64,000 nt of DNA, from positions 1-64,000 of the forward strand of contig NZ_JAANOW010000002.1 of the NCBI RefSeq assembly GCF_011758805.1. Reading direction: 5' to 3'. Position numbers and translations under genes: made by a program. How positions within the stretch are numbered: the first letter of the stretch is position 1; every line of letters starts with the position of its first letter. Source of the stretch: Mycolicibacterium fluoranthenivorans (GTDB lineage Bacteria > Actinomycetota > Actinomycetes > Mycobacteriales > Mycobacteriaceae). Of the stretch, positions 38,455 to 45,837 are shown piece after piece. A model generated the notes under the pieces. It made no database searches. It saw only the letters and a list, made by a program, of their open reading frames with translations, and was not told where the DNA came from.

Positions 38455-38502
38455 TTCTCTTCTGAACTGTGTCAACAATCGCTGACACTCCCCAGAAGAG
38501 AA
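38455..38502. repeat. Nested inverted repeat (two-tier hairpin) upstream of tRNA-Leu
   Basis: Outer arms TTCTCTTCTG / CAGAAGAGAA (10 bp, perfect) enclose symmetric 4-nt unpaired sides (AACT, TCCC), inner arms GTGTCA / TGACAC (6 bp) and an 8-nt loop. 48 nt in all. It lies between the lprD-like gene and tRNA-Leu, which diverge. The AT-rich outer stem and lack of a U-tract argue against a standard terminator. Confidence 0.75.
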
Positions 38503-38573
38503 GTGATCAGGTCTCGGTGGTGCCGCACCTTGCGGTGGTCGGCGACGACCCAAGCGGTAGTCTGGACGCGCTT

Positions 38574-38658
38574 GCGCGAGTGGCGGAACGGCAGACGCGA
38601 TGGCTTTAGGTGCCATTGTCCTTTGGGCGTGGGGGTTCGAATCCCCCCTCGCGCACCA
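38574..38658 (+). tRNA. tRNA-Leu (anticodon UAG)
   Basis: Acceptor GCGCGAG pairs with CTCGCGC and is followed by encoded ACCA. The anticodon stem ATGGC/GCCAT encloses loop TTTAGGT, with anticodon TAG (reads CUA and other CUN Leu codons). The long variable arm and T-arm GGGGGTTCGAATCCCCC are those of a class II tRNA. It sits at the end of the conserved gene block. Confidence 0.95.
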
Positions 38659-38798
38659 TGTGAGTGCTTCAGGATCGTCACCGATGTCGCCAACGTGAGT
38701 GTCTTGCGCAGGTGGTCGGTTCTCGTCCGCGTCTAGCATGGAGTGATCCCGCAGCGACCCCGCCGGGTTACTACGGGCTGTTAGCGCAGGTGTCGACC

Positions 38799-39602
38799 AT
38801 GGCAGAGCTCCACTCGGGCGGAAACGACACGAAGGCCGGGACGCTGACCGCCCAGCAGTCCAGCGCTGACACCGCGGACCTCCTTGCCGGCGTCGGTGCC
38901 CTTGCGAGCCTGGTGGCCGGCAGCCTCGGACTGCCGGAATTGCTCACCGAGGTAGCGGGATTCGCGGTTCGCGCAATACCCGGTGCAGATGGCGCGGGCG
39001 TGACATTGCTGCAGGCCGACCAGCCAGGCGACACCATCGAAGCATTGGCTGCGAGTGCACCATTCGTCGCCGAGATCGATCACGTGCAGTACGTCACCCT
39101 CAACGAGGGGCCCTGTATCACCGCCGTGCAGGAAGGGCGCACGGTGCGCTCCGGCTTCTTGGGCGGAGAGGATATGTGGCCGCTCTTCGGTCCGCACGTC
39201 AGCGATATGGGTATCCACAGTGCGTTGTCCCTGCCGCTACTGATGCCTGGGAAGGTGATCGGTGCGATCAACGTCTATGCCCACGGCAAGGGTGTCTTCG
39301 ATGAGCATGCGGCGGGCCTCGGAGAGCTTTTCGCCAAACCGGCTGCGGTGGCGGTACACAACGCCCAGATTCTCAGTCAGGCGCTTGCGCTCACGGTTCA
39401 GCTGCGGGCCGCCTTGTCGGTCCGGCCGGTAATCGACCAGGCAATCGGCCTGCTTCGGGGTCGTAGCGGGCTGAGCGCAGAGGATGCCCTGGCCCAACTC
39501 CGGGCGATGAGTCAAAGCGAACACCGCAAGATGGTGGATATTGCCCAGAGCATTCTGGATGAGGCCGTCCGCCGCGCTCGTGCCCGGCGCAACCGAACCT
39601 GA
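38799..39602 (+). CDS. GAF-ANTAR domain regulator (putative RNA-binding antiterminator)
   Basis: 267 aa. GAF sensor domain at about 30-180 (GADGAGVTLLQAD, TLNEGPCITAVQEGRTV, SLPLLMPGKVIGAINVYA) and C-terminal ANTAR domain at about 200-262 (RPVIDQAIGLLRGRSGLSAEDALAQL, abbreviated by its core QAIGLLRGRSGLS). ANTAR proteins bind paired RNA hairpins and prevent transcription termination. ATG 38799 is preferred over an upstream start at 38664. It is a single gene with no clear partner and lies just after tRNA-Leu. Confidence 0.88.
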   Translation: MAELHSGGNDTKAGTLTAQQSSADTADLLAGVGALASLVAGSLGLPELLTEVAGFAVRAIPGADGAGVTLLQADQPGDTIEALAASAPFVAEIDHVQYVTLNEGPCITAVQEGRTVRSGFLGGEDMWPLFGPHVSDMGIHSALSLPLLMPGKVIGAINVYAHGKGVFDEHAAGLGELFAKPAAVAVHNAQILSQALALTVQLRAALSVRPVIDQAIGLLRGRSGLSAEDALAQLRAMSQSEHRKMVDIAQSILDEAVRRARARRNRT

Positions 39603-39827
39603 ACCCGTAGCCGCGGGGTGATATCAATCGTGGCGGGTATTGATCGGCCACGGGTCGTTCTGCATTTGACGCACGTTTCCCGCGCAGTTTGTGTGTGCCG
39701 TGAAGAAACTCGTGATCTGGTCCCACGGTGTCGTTCTAAATGTCTCTTTAAATCCCATGTCTGGCGCCGTCGGATATCTCATACCCGTCGTTGACCGTAT
39801 CGTCGGGGGATTAGCTGTCATCAAGGA

Positions 39828-39848
39828 AATCGGCGCGTGGCGCCGATT
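39828..39848. terminator. Possible terminator hairpin after the GAF-ANTAR gene
   Basis: Perfect 9-bp stem AATCGGCGC / GCGCCGATT with a 3-nt loop (GTG), about 225 bp after the GAF-ANTAR stop. There is no U-rich tail, which is common for mycobacterial hairpins of this kind. Confidence 0.4.
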
Positions 39849-39962
39849 GTGAACTGATCCGCCCATGTCCTATGGCCGGCCGAGATTCGAGTTATCTCCT
39901 GCGAAGTCGCAGGTGAACGTTTCGGCGGTCGCCCGCGAAGGGACTCGAACGCGACGCGGGGT

Positions 39963-39990
39963 CCCTTGGTTGGGGTCTCGCCACCAAGGG
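39963..39990. repeat. Inverted repeat CCCTTGGT / ACCAAGGG
   Basis: Perfect 8-bp arms around a 12-nt loop inside the gene-free region. It is not associated with an obvious start or stop of a gene. Role unknown. Confidence 0.5.
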
Positions 39991-40246
39991 CGCACCCGAA
40001 TTCGCCCTGCTGACGGCCCGTGGTGTTCGTGAGGGTGAAGCCGGGGCTAGGCGACGTGTCCAGCAAATATTAACGGCCATTCCAGAAGTCGCTTGACCAG
40101 ATTGCTTGTAAGGGCGCGTTGCGGCACAGGTGTGGCGTCGTTGGGCGGTTGAACTGTGGTTTCGTCTGGTAATCCGGGGGGTATCACTAATCGGGATTGA
40201 GTCACGTGGAGGCTGATGCGTTAGCTTCAGGGTCGATGTGTGACGG

Positions 40247-40275
40247 TTGACACGTACACGTAGCAAAGCTATGGT
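40247..40275 (+). promoter_or_regulatory. Consensus sigma-A promoter with long leader
   Basis: -35 TTGACA (40247-40252), 17-bp spacer, -10 TATGGT (40270-40275). The predicted start is near 40282, about 455 nt before the PGRS-like gene at 40736. Either that gene has a long structured leader or this promoter makes a separate RNA. Confidence 0.55.
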
Positions 40276-40573
40276 TCGAAGTACTCAAGATCCATCGAGG
40301 AACGACGCGATCGCTGGGGCCACGACAATGGTCTCCAGCCTGCAAGGGGGCATCACCGGCGGTTTCACTGCCGCCACCGGTTCGGACCATCAACGTCCCC
40401 GGTCATGCGAGTGCGCATCCGCACATAAATCGTTCCACTCCAGTCGTCGTCTCACGCTGCGGCTGATGATGGAAATCGATATCGACACGCATCGACACGA
40501 AGTTAAATCAACAGCTTCGTCTGCGACCTGCTTTCAATAATTCTTGTCGACCGACCGTCGGCATGTTCAGGCT

Positions 40574-40598
40574 CACGCTTCGGTGAATGCGAAGCGTG
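40574..40598 (+). promoter_or_regulatory. Leader hairpin upstream of the PGRS-like gene
   Basis: Perfect 9-bp stem CACGCTTCG / CGAAGCGTG with a 7-nt loop, followed by CCAAAAG. It lies about 140 nt before the start codon and downstream of the consensus promoter. Could attenuate or stabilise the leader, or end a short RNA begun at about 40282. Confidence 0.45.
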
Positions 40599-40735
40599 CC
40601 AAAAGCCGGATCAAGCGGCGCGTTTAAGGGAATTGCCGCCTAGCTAGGTGCACACATAATTCGCAGAAATAGATCCACGAATTCATCGTGCCCTGCTGCC
40701 CGAAATCACCAGAAAATGTCTATAGGAGATCGAAA

Positions 40736-42511
40736 ATGAGAAACTACATCTATCCGTGCGCGACCGGTATTGCCATGGTCGGGGCGGGCGCCGCGTTGGC
40801 CCTCGGAGCGGGCGCCGCGCATGCGTCACCCCTGCTGGCTCCCTCGCCCGCCCCTCTGACGTCCCTTCAATCACCGTCGGCGGGTGTGCAGTGCCTCATG
40901 GTGGCGACCGGATGCCCGTCAGGTGTCGTGACGACGACGAGTGGCGCCGTCAGTTACTTGGCACTCACGCCCACTCCGAACGCCCTGGCCGCTGCCTTCG
41001 TCGGTCCCACAATGCACTCGCCGCTCTACAACCTCATCGGCATCGGCAACTTCATCCCGATCGTGAACATCTTCGTCAGCAATGGGGCCAACGGTGCGGC
41101 AGGCACGGGCGCCAACGGCGGTAACGGCGGCCTGTTGATGGGCTTCGGTGGTGCCGGTGGATCCGGTGCCGTAGGCCAAGCCGGCGGCAGCGGCGGCAAG
41201 GGCGGGTTCTTCGTCGGCAACGGCGGTGGCGGCGGGGCCGGCGGGATCGGCGCGTCGGGCGGCAACGGCGGTAACGCCGGCACCTTGGCGCTGCTCGGTC
41301 ACGGCGGTAACGGCGGCGTCGGGGGGAGCGGTTCGGCAGGCACAGTCGGTGCGACGGGCGCGGGCATCGCTGCCAGCGGTACGACCGGGACAACTGGCGC
41401 GGTGGGCGGGACCGGAGCCGACGGCGTCAATCCCGCCGCGGGCGGTCCTGCGGGAGTTGCAGGTGCTGAGGGTGCCGCAGGCACAGTGACCGGTGGCGAC
41501 GGCCTCCCCGGTACTTCGGGCAACCCCGGCGGCGCCGGCGGCGCGGGTGGCGCGGTGGCAGGCACGGCCCTGGTGGCAACGGGCGGTACCGGCGCCGACG
41601 GCGCCAGCGGTACCGATGGTGGCAACGGTGGAGCCGGAGGCGCGGGCGGCGCCTCCTCGACAACGGGTGCCGGTGGCACGGCCATTGGTGGTAGTGGTGC
41701 CAACGGTGGCAACGGCGGAACCGGGGCCACCGACGGCGGCGCCGGAGGTGCCGGTGGCGCGGGAGTCAGCGTCAGCGGAGTGGGTGTGGGCGGCAACGGT
41801 GGCATCGGCGGTGACGGTGGCATCGGCGCTGCCGGGCAGTCCGGTGGAGCAGGCGGCACCGGCGGTACCGGCACCACGGGTGCCAACGGCACCAACGTCG
41901 GAGGCACCGGCACCGCCGGCGGCCCGGCGGGCACCGGCGGCAACGGCGGCCGTGGCGGCCTCTTCGGCAGCGGCGGCGCTGCGGGTAGCGGCGGCACGGG
42001 TGGCAACGGCGGGGCGGGTGGCACCGGTCAAGCCGGTGGCAGCGGCGGCACGGGTGGTACCGGCGGCGCGGGTGGCACCGGTGGCAATGGCGATGCCGGC
42101 GGCAACGGTGGCTCCGGTGGAGCGGGCGGCGCAGGCACCGGCGCCGGCGGGACCGGGGTCGGTGGCACCGGCGGGGCCGGTGGTACCGGAGCCACCGGTG
42201 GTCCGGGCGGGTCCGGAGGGACCAGCGGAACCGGCGGCGCCGGCGGCACGGGTGGTACCGGTGCGGCAGGCGGCAGCGGTGGCACCGGTGGTAACGGTGC
42301 GGCAGCCGGTACTGCCGGTCACAGTGGCGTTTTCGGCAGCAACGGCCATACCGGCACCACGGGTGCCAACGGTGCGACGGGTAACGCCGGGTCGACCGGC
42401 TCCACCGGGGCGACGGGGAGCACCGGTGCCTCCGGTGCGACCGGCAACGCCGGCAGCAGCGGCGCCGGTGGCAACGCCGGCTCTCCCGGAGCGAATGGCG
42501 CGTCGTCGTAG
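40736..42511 (+). CDS. PGRS-like Gly/Ala-rich secreted protein without PE domain
   Basis: 591 aa. A signal peptide (IAMVGAGAALALGAGAAHASP) is followed by a unique domain of about 90 residues with two Cys, then from about residue 118 an uninterrupted run of GG-A/T/N-GG-x repeats like the PGRS part of PE_PGRS proteins. The last ~60 residues are collagen-like G-x-T/S triplets. There is no N-terminal PE domain, so export is probably by the Sec/Tat leader rather than type VII. ATG 40736 has AGGAG about 8 bp upstream. Likely a surface protein. Confidence 0.85.
   Translation: MRNYIYPCATGIAMVGAGAALALGAGAAHASPLLAPSPAPLTSLQSPSAGVQCLMVATGCPSGVVTTTSGAVSYLALTPTPNALAAAFVGPTMHSPLYNLIGIGNFIPIVNIFVSNGANGAAGTGANGGNGGLLMGFGGAGGSGAVGQAGGSGGKGGFFVGNGGGGGAGGIGASGGNGGNAGTLALLGHGGNGGVGGSGSAGTVGATGAGIAASGTTGTTGAVGGTGADGVNPAAGGPAGVAGAEGAAGTVTGGDGLPGTSGNPGGAGGAGGAVAGTALVATGGTGADGASGTDGGNGGAGGAGGASSTTGAGGTAIGGSGANGGNGGTGATDGGAGGAGGAGVSVSGVGVGGNGGIGGDGGIGAAGQSGGAGGTGGTGTTGANGTNVGGTGTAGGPAGTGGNGGRGGLFGSGGAAGSGGTGGNGGAGGTGQAGGSGGTGGTGGAGGTGGNGDAGGNGGSGGAGGAGTGAGGTGVGGTGGAGGTGATGGPGGSGGTSGTGGAGGTGGTGAAGGSGGTGGNGAAAGTAGHSGVFGSNGHTGTTGANGATGNAGSTGSTGATGSTGASGATGNAGSSGAGGNAGSPGANGASS
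41091..42509 (+). repeat. PGRS-like coding repeat (GGC-GGN rich)
   Basis: A degenerate repeat region of GGCGGC/ACC/AAC-type 9-15 bp units encodes Gly-Gly-x. It is the main low-complexity tract of the window and produces many false open frames on both strands. Length variation and assembly error are likely here. Confidence 0.8.
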
Positions 42512-42549
42512 TCGATAGCGCAACGCTGCAGTAAACGAGTGCTGTGAGG

Positions 42550-42586
42550 ACATCAGGGGCGTCGGCTGTGCCGGCGCCCCTGATGT
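42550..42586 (+). terminator. Terminator hairpin after the PGRS-like gene
   Basis: Perfect 12-bp stem ACATCAGGGGCG / CGCCCCTGATGT with a further inner CGG/CCG pairing, about 40 bp after the stop. There is no U-tract after the stem (CGTGG). Very stable, and well placed to end the PGRS-like transcript. Confidence 0.7.
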
Positions 42587-42730
42587 CGTGGCAGCTCGAC
42601 CACCGGCTGCAGTTCGACCGAACAATCCGGTGGAACCTTCGTTCAGGGCAGCATCTTTCACCTGTCAGGGCCTGTGTATCTGCGGATTCGTGATTGCCGC
42701 CACCCGCATCGTTCTCGGCGTTTCCGGCCC

Positions 42731-42736
42731 TATACT
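42731..42736 (+). promoter_or_regulatory. -10 element upstream of the histidine kinase gene
   Basis: TATACT, close to the sigma-A consensus, 30 bp before the ATG at 42767. No clear -35 is seen. Places the transcription start near 42743 with a leader of about 24 nt that includes a purine-rich ribosome site (GGACGGGGA). Confidence 0.5.
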
Positions 42737-42766
42737 TCTGCCAACTTTGCGCAGGACGGGGACAGC

Positions 42767-43987
42767 ATGACGACGGGGTTCGTGCCGAGTTCGGAGAGCG
42801 CAATGGTCCGTGGCCTGCAGCTTCAGCTCGGGTTGCGGATACTGCTGGCCGCCTTCATCGCCGCCACGCTGTTGTGGCAGCCGCCCGACAACCATCTCTG
42901 GCTGCATTGGGGTGTGGCCCTCACCTATGCCGTGGTGGTCGCCGCGTGGGCGGTGTGGGGGCTGCGCTCCGCGCGCCGATCGCCCGCCGAGCCCGCGCGT
43001 TCGGTGGCACTTTTCATGCTGGGCGCGGATCTGACTGTGGTGGCGGTGCTTTCGGTCGAGGCCGGGATCAGCTCGCCGCAAGCCTGGACCTCCGATGTGC
43101 TGCAGTACGGACTGTTCCTGATCCCGCTGATCGCCGCCGCCCAACTCGATCCCGTCATCAGCGCCATCGTCGCCGTCCCCGCGATCGTCACCTTCTTTGC
43201 CATCAACTGCGTCAACAGGTCCGTCAACGATGACGAGCCGTGGGGATCGATCGTGGTGACGACGGGGGTGCTGTCCGGGCTGGCAGCCGGTTCGGTGGCA
43301 CTGTCGTGGATTCAGCAGTCCAATACCCGGACCATCGCCGGCCTGGCCCAGGAACGGGCCGGGTTGCTCGAAGAGGTGATCGGCCTCGAGAAGCGCGAAC
43401 GCCAGTCGCTCTCGGAACGCCTACATGACGGCGCACTGCAGTACGTGCTCGCGGCCAAACGCGAGATGGAGGAAGTTCGCGAGGGATCGACCGACGGGAT
43501 GGATCGCGTCGAGCTCGCGTTGGGGGAGTCATCGCGGCTGTTGCGCGACGTGGTGCGTGAACTGCATCCCGAGGTGCTGGCCCGGTCCGGGCTCAAGGCT
43601 GCGCTCACCAGCCTGGCCGACGGTATCGCCGCCCGGACCGCACTCGACGTCTCGGTGGATGCCGGCAGCTGGCCGGACGATCTGCGCACCGAGGCCGACC
43701 ATCTGCTCTACGGCGCGGCCCGGGAGTTCTCCACGAACGTGATCAAGCACGCCAAGGCCGACAGCCTCCGGTTCACCCTCTGCCGTGCCGACGGCCGGGC
43801 GCTGTTGCGTATCGCCGACGACGGGGTGGGCATCCCGCCGGACCGGCTGGCGATGGCAGTCGAGAACGGCCACATCGGGTTCGCCTCGGTCCGGGCCAAG
43901 GTGCTCGCCGCCGGCGGCGACTTCGAGGTCACCGGCGCACCGGGCACCACGATCTCGATCGCGCTGCCGGTGCCCGGCACGGACTGA
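42767..43987 (+). CDS. NarL-family sensor histidine kinase (HisKA_3), orphan
   Basis: 406 aa. About five to six membrane helices (20-185) with no large extracellular loop, then a HisKA_3 dimerisation domain with phospho-acceptor His220 in SERLHDGALQYVL and an HATPase domain (REFSTNVIKHAKAD, IADDGVGIPPD, GFASVRAKV). Such kinases normally pair with a NarL-type regulator, but none is encoded nearby. The next gene, 52 bp on, is the ammonium transporter, so a role in nitrogen sensing is possible but unproven. ATG 42767 is chosen for its ribosome site. Confidence 0.88.
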   Translation: MTTGFVPSSESAMVRGLQLQLGLRILLAAFIAATLLWQPPDNHLWLHWGVALTYAVVVAAWAVWGLRSARRSPAEPARSVALFMLGADLTVVAVLSVEAGISSPQAWTSDVLQYGLFLIPLIAAAQLDPVISAIVAVPAIVTFFAINCVNRSVNDDEPWGSIVVTTGVLSGLAAGSVALSWIQQSNTRTIAGLAQERAGLLEEVIGLEKRERQSLSERLHDGALQYVLAAKREMEEVREGSTDGMDRVELALGESSRLLRDVVRELHPEVLARSGLKAALTSLADGIAARTALDVSVDAGSWPDDLRTEADHLLYGAAREFSTNVIKHAKADSLRFTLCRADGRALLRIADDGVGIPPDRLAMAVENGHIGFASVRAKVLAAGGDFEVTGAPGTTISIALPVPGTD

Positions 43988-44039
43988 GAGGCACGTGTCG
44001 TACTCTCGTCCGAGCGTTTGCCCAGACGAAGGAGTCCGT

Positions 44040-45299
44040 GTGCAGATCGATCCGGCCGCGACCGCCTGGCTGCTCGCCAGTACCGCGTTGGTCTTGTTGA
44101 TGACCCCTGGTCTGGCCATCTTCTACGGCGGTATGGTCCGTTCGACCGGCGTGCTCAACATGATCATGATGAGCTTCATCGCCATCCCGGTGGTCACCGT
44201 GACGTGGCTGCTGGCCGGGTACAGCCTGGCCTTCGGCGCTGACGCCGGCGGCGGCCTGATCGGCAACCTGGATCATCTGGGCCTGGCGAACATCGACCTC
44301 ACCGCCGTCCGGTCCAACGTTCCCGAGCTGTTGTTCGTCACCTTCCAGTTGGCGTTCGCGATCCTCACCGCGGCACTGGTCAGCGGTGCGATCGCCGACC
44401 GGGCCAGGTTCTCCGCGTGGATCGTGTTCCTGCCGCTGTGGACCTTGCTGGTGTACGCGCCGGTGGCGCACTGGGTGTGGGGTCCGGGCGGTTGGCTGAC
44501 GACCTTTGGTGCCCTGGACTACGCGGGTGGACTCGTCGTCGAAATCGTCTCGGGGGCATCGGCGTTGGCGCTGGCGTTGGTGCTCGGGCCCCGTATCGGG
44601 TTCAAGTCCGAACCCATGCGCCCGCACAACCTGCCGTTCGTTCTGCTCGGGGTCGGCCTGCTGTGGTTCGGCTGGTTCGGCTTCAACGCCGGTTCGGCCT
44701 TCGCCGTGGACGGCAAGGCCGCCGTGATCTTCCTCAACACGCTGGTGGCCGGCTGTCTGGGCATGCTGGGTTGGCTCGCGGTCGAGCGGGTGCGCGACGG
44801 TCGTCCGACCACGTTCGGTGCGGCCTCCGGTGTGGTCGCCGGCCTGGTCGCCATCACGCCCTCATGCGGGTTCGTGACGCCGATCGGTGCGGCCCTCGTC
44901 GGGACCGCGGCCGGCGTGGTCTGCTCGTTCGCCATCGGGTGGAAGTTCCGGGCCGGCTACGACGATTCGCTCGACGTGGTCGGTGTGCATTTCGTCGGTG
45001 GCGTCGTGGGCACCTTCCTGATCGGCCTGCTGGCCGCCGAGATGGTCTCCGGCGGGCCCGCGGGCCTGTTCTACGGGGGCGGACTGACCCAGCTGGGCAA
45101 GCAGTCACTGGCCATCGTCGCGGTCGCGGTGTTCGCGTTCGCGGTGACGTACGGGATCGGCAAGCTCATCACCGTGACCTTCGGTTTCCGGGTTACCCGC
45201 GAAGACGAGCTGGCGGGCATCGACTTCACCCAGCACGCCGAGACGGCGTACGCCGAGGGTGTGCACGGGCATCAGCACAAGCGGCCGGGTGTGCAGTAG
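44040..45299 (+). CDS. amt: Ammonium transporter (Amt family)
   Basis: 419 aa with about 11 membrane helices. The twin pore histidines are in APVAHWVWG and GVHFVGGVVG, and the N-terminal FYGGMVR and NMIMMSF segments are typical. Moves ammonium across the plasma membrane. GTG 44040 is preceded by AAGGAG at 6 bp. No glnB/glnK or glnD gene follows, so the PII partner must be elsewhere. The His-rich C-terminus (HGHQHKRP) is notable. Confidence 0.93.
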   Translation: MQIDPAATAWLLASTALVLLMTPGLAIFYGGMVRSTGVLNMIMMSFIAIPVVTVTWLLAGYSLAFGADAGGGLIGNLDHLGLANIDLTAVRSNVPELLFVTFQLAFAILTAALVSGAIADRARFSAWIVFLPLWTLLVYAPVAHWVWGPGGWLTTFGALDYAGGLVVEIVSGASALALALVLGPRIGFKSEPMRPHNLPFVLLGVGLLWFGWFGFNAGSAFAVDGKAAVIFLNTLVAGCLGMLGWLAVERVRDGRPTTFGAASGVVAGLVAITPSCGFVTPIGAALVGTAAGVVCSFAIGWKFRAGYDDSLDVVGVHFVGGVVGTFLIGLLAAEMVSGGPAGLFYGGGLTQLGKQSLAIVAVAVFAFAVTYGIGKLITVTFGFRVTREDELAGIDFTQHAETAYAEGVHGHQHKRPGVQ

Positions 45300-45303
45300 T
45301 CGG

Positions 45304-45831
45304 TCAGCGCGGCCCGTCCACGGCGAAGGTGCCCTTGTCATCCTGGAACACCACGGTGACATGGCGCACGGCGCCGTCGATCTCCACCTCACAGGTGAAA
45401 CTGTCGCCTTTGGCGGCAGCCGGATTCTTGCCCCCGTTGCACCGCATTGCGCTGATGGTGTTGGACCCGTAGCCGTTGATCGGATCGGAGAGGATCTCCC
45501 GCACACCGGCTTCGGCTTGCGCGACATCGATCACGGTGCTGTCGCGGAACTTCCACGCCCAGATGCTCACGCCCGCGACGATGAGCAGCACCACCGCACC
45601 GGCGATGCCCCCGAGTAGCACCATGTTCGGGCCCGACGTCTGGTTCGGCGCCCGGTGCGAGGCGGGCGGCTGCGGCGGCAGCCGGTAGCGATGGGGATCC
45701 GGCTGCGGTGGTGGTGGTGGGCGCTGCGGGGGCGGCGGATACGGCGCGCGCGGGGCAGGCGCGCCCGGCGGGGGAGCACCACCCGGTTTGGTCCACCACG
45801 GCTGGATCGGGTCGGTGGGCGGAGTCGTCAT
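45304..45831 (-). CDS. Pro-rich single-pass membrane protein with extracytoplasmic DUF4333 domain
   Basis: 175 aa. A Pro-rich cytoplasmic tail (about 1-65) is followed by one membrane helix (VLLGGIAGAVVLLIVAGVSIW) and a C-terminal DUF4333 domain (EAGVREILSD, MRCNGGKNPAAAKGDSFTCEVEIDG) with two Cys likely forming a disulfide. Function unknown. Last gene of the protease-kinase operon, 6 bp after the kinase stop. Confidence 0.82.
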   Translation of the reverse strand: MTTPPTDPIQPWWTKPGGAPPPGAPAPRAPYPPPPQRPPPPPQPDPHRYRLPPQPPASHRAPNQTSGPNMVLLGGIAGAVVLLIVAGVSIWAWKFRDSTVIDVAQAEAGVREILSDPINGYGSNTISAMRCNGGKNPAAAKGDSFTCEVEIDGAVRHVTVVFQDDKGTFAVDGPR

Positions 45832-45837
45832 GGGGCC

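Larger units (their letters stand above)
39603..40735. other. 1.1-kb gene-free region with hairpins and a consensus promoter
   Basis: Open frames here show no family resemblance and have poor codon composition; the base composition is less GC-rich than the neighbours. Contents seen: inverted repeats at 39828-39848, 39898-39913 (CCTGCG/CGCAGG) and 39963-39990, a TTGACA-17-TATGGT promoter at 40247-40275, and a hairpin at 40574-40598. The last part is probably the 5' leader of the PGRS-like gene. Confidence 0.6.

Noticed and set aside
38401..38739. Open frames on both strands across tRNA-Leu
   Set aside because: They overlap the tRNA and the nested hairpin and have no recognisable domain.
39931..39955. 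tRNA-like T-arm (GTTCGAGTCCC on the minus strand) inside the gene-free region
   Set aside because: The stem around the TTCGAGT loop does not pair, and no acceptor or anticodon stem can be built, so it is not a tRNA and is too weak to call an attachment site.
40247..40540. 97-aa open frame beginning at the consensus promoter
   Set aside because: No ribosome site, no resemblance to a family, and the start would lie inside the promoter itself.
40736..41090. PE domain at the start of the PGRS-like protein
   Set aside because: The N-terminus is a signal peptide with alanine cleavage site and a Cys-containing domain; there is no Pro-Glu motif or helical PE pair.
41091..42509. Repetitive tract as a possible CRISPR array
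   Set aside because: Units are short, degenerate and in frame with Gly-rich coding; there are no regular repeat-spacer lengths and no cas genes.
40919..42803. Long open frames on the minus strand and in other plus frames across the PGRS-like gene
   Set aside because: They are shadows of the GC-rich repeat and encode Arg/Pro- or Ala-rich nonsense.
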